A DNA stretch of 21,052 nucleotides. It comes from CAZRUA01 sp964603125. GTDB taxonomy: Bacteria > Bacteroidota > Bacteroidia > B-17B0 > Aurantibacillaceae. Shown piece after piece: positions 20,871-21,052 of this stretch. Where the stretch lies: contig CAZRUA010000063.1 of assembly GCA_964603125.1 (NCBI GenBank), forward strand, positions 1 to 21,052, in the 5' to 3' direction. The notes beneath the pieces are model-generated. The model was not told where the DNA came from, did no database searches, and saw only the letters and a list, made by a program, of their open reading frames with translations. The stretch's first letter is position 1; every line of letters starts with the position of its first letter. Both the position numbers and the translations under genes were made by a program.

Positions 20871-21052
20871 ATGTCAATTCAACAATTGGACGATAATCAA
20901 TTAGTACGTAATTATATTAAGGGAAACGAAGAAGCTTTAGCTATTTTGGTTCACCGTCATAAACGTAAAATTTACTCGTCGATATACATGGTAATTCGTG
21001 ACAAGGAATTAACCGAAGATATATTCCAAGAAACCTTTTTTAAAGTAATTAA
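20871..21052 (+). CDS. ECF-type RNA polymerase sigma factor, N-terminal part (cut by window end)
   Basis: The ATG at 20871 opens a frame that runs to the window edge, giving 60 residues. They match sigma-70 region 2 of extracytoplasmic-function sigma factors. An N-terminal acidic 'LDDNQLVRNYIKGNEEALAILV' helix leads into RHKRKIYSSIY and then the core-binding and -10 recognition segment with ELTEDIFQETFFKVI. Region 4 should lie beyond the window. No anti-sigma gene is visible. The start is chosen because it gives the usual spacing from the N-terminus to region 2 in this family. Which genes it controls cannot be told here. Confidence 0.88.
   Translation, partial: MSIQQLDDNQLVRNYIKGNEEALAILVHRHKRKIYSSIYMVIRDKELTEDIFQETFFKVI

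Overview
The window is about 21 kb of AT-rich, densely packed chromosome from a member of the Bacteroidota. Four things point there. Several genes are typical of that phylum (a DUF1599 protein, a BT_3928-type DoxX protein, a GldL-like membrane protein, a DUF4384 domain). Promoters fit the Bacteroidota pattern TTG-N20-TAnnTTTG. Ribosome binding sites are mostly weak or absent. All six predicted signal-peptidase-I substrates start with Gln after cleavage. I cannot place the organism below phylum level. There is no tRNA, rRNA, insertion sequence, CRISPR array or prophage, and no gap between genes exceeds 300 bases.

Layout. Positions 1-954 (+): the end of an unrecognised gene and a small GRAM/PH-like protein. 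Positions 951-4052 (-): a five-gene run, in transcription order a secreted two-domain protein, a GldL-like membrane protein, an M24 metallopeptidase-like protein, an MmcQ/YjbR protein and a RimL-type acetyltransferase. Positions 4147-5715 (-): a membrane-anchored papain-like (C1) protein with a DUF4384-like tail, ended by a terminator that also carries part of the next operon's promoter. Positions 5865-9524 (+): acyl-CoA thioesterase, RlmL-type 23S rRNA methyltransferase, outer-membrane-type protein, and WaaA (Kdo transferase). Positions 9636-11019 (+): a lipoprotein and a small secreted protein, ended by a strong bidirectional terminator. Positions 11087-11482 (-): a secreted protein made of five 16-residue repeats. 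Positions 11588-14366: folP (-), divergent from a DUF1599 protein and a BT_3928-type membrane protein (+). Positions 14332-20033 (-): htpG, a very large secreted caspase-family protease and a DUF1294 membrane protein in one tight run. Positions 20189-21052 (+): a small secreted protein and the start of an ECF sigma factor.

Housekeeping genes (waaA, folP, htpG, rlmL) are mixed with envelope and secreted proteins of unknown role. The most unusual unit is htpG-caspase-DUF1294: an Hsp90 chaperone gene 4 nt ahead of a 1148-residue exported caspase with an intact His/Cys dyad. Close behind are the membrane-tethered papain-like protein, the BT_3928-type protein with an extra N-terminal CPPC motif, the triple GldL-motif protein, and the 16-residue repeat protein. 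I see no defence island or other clearly delimited mobile system.
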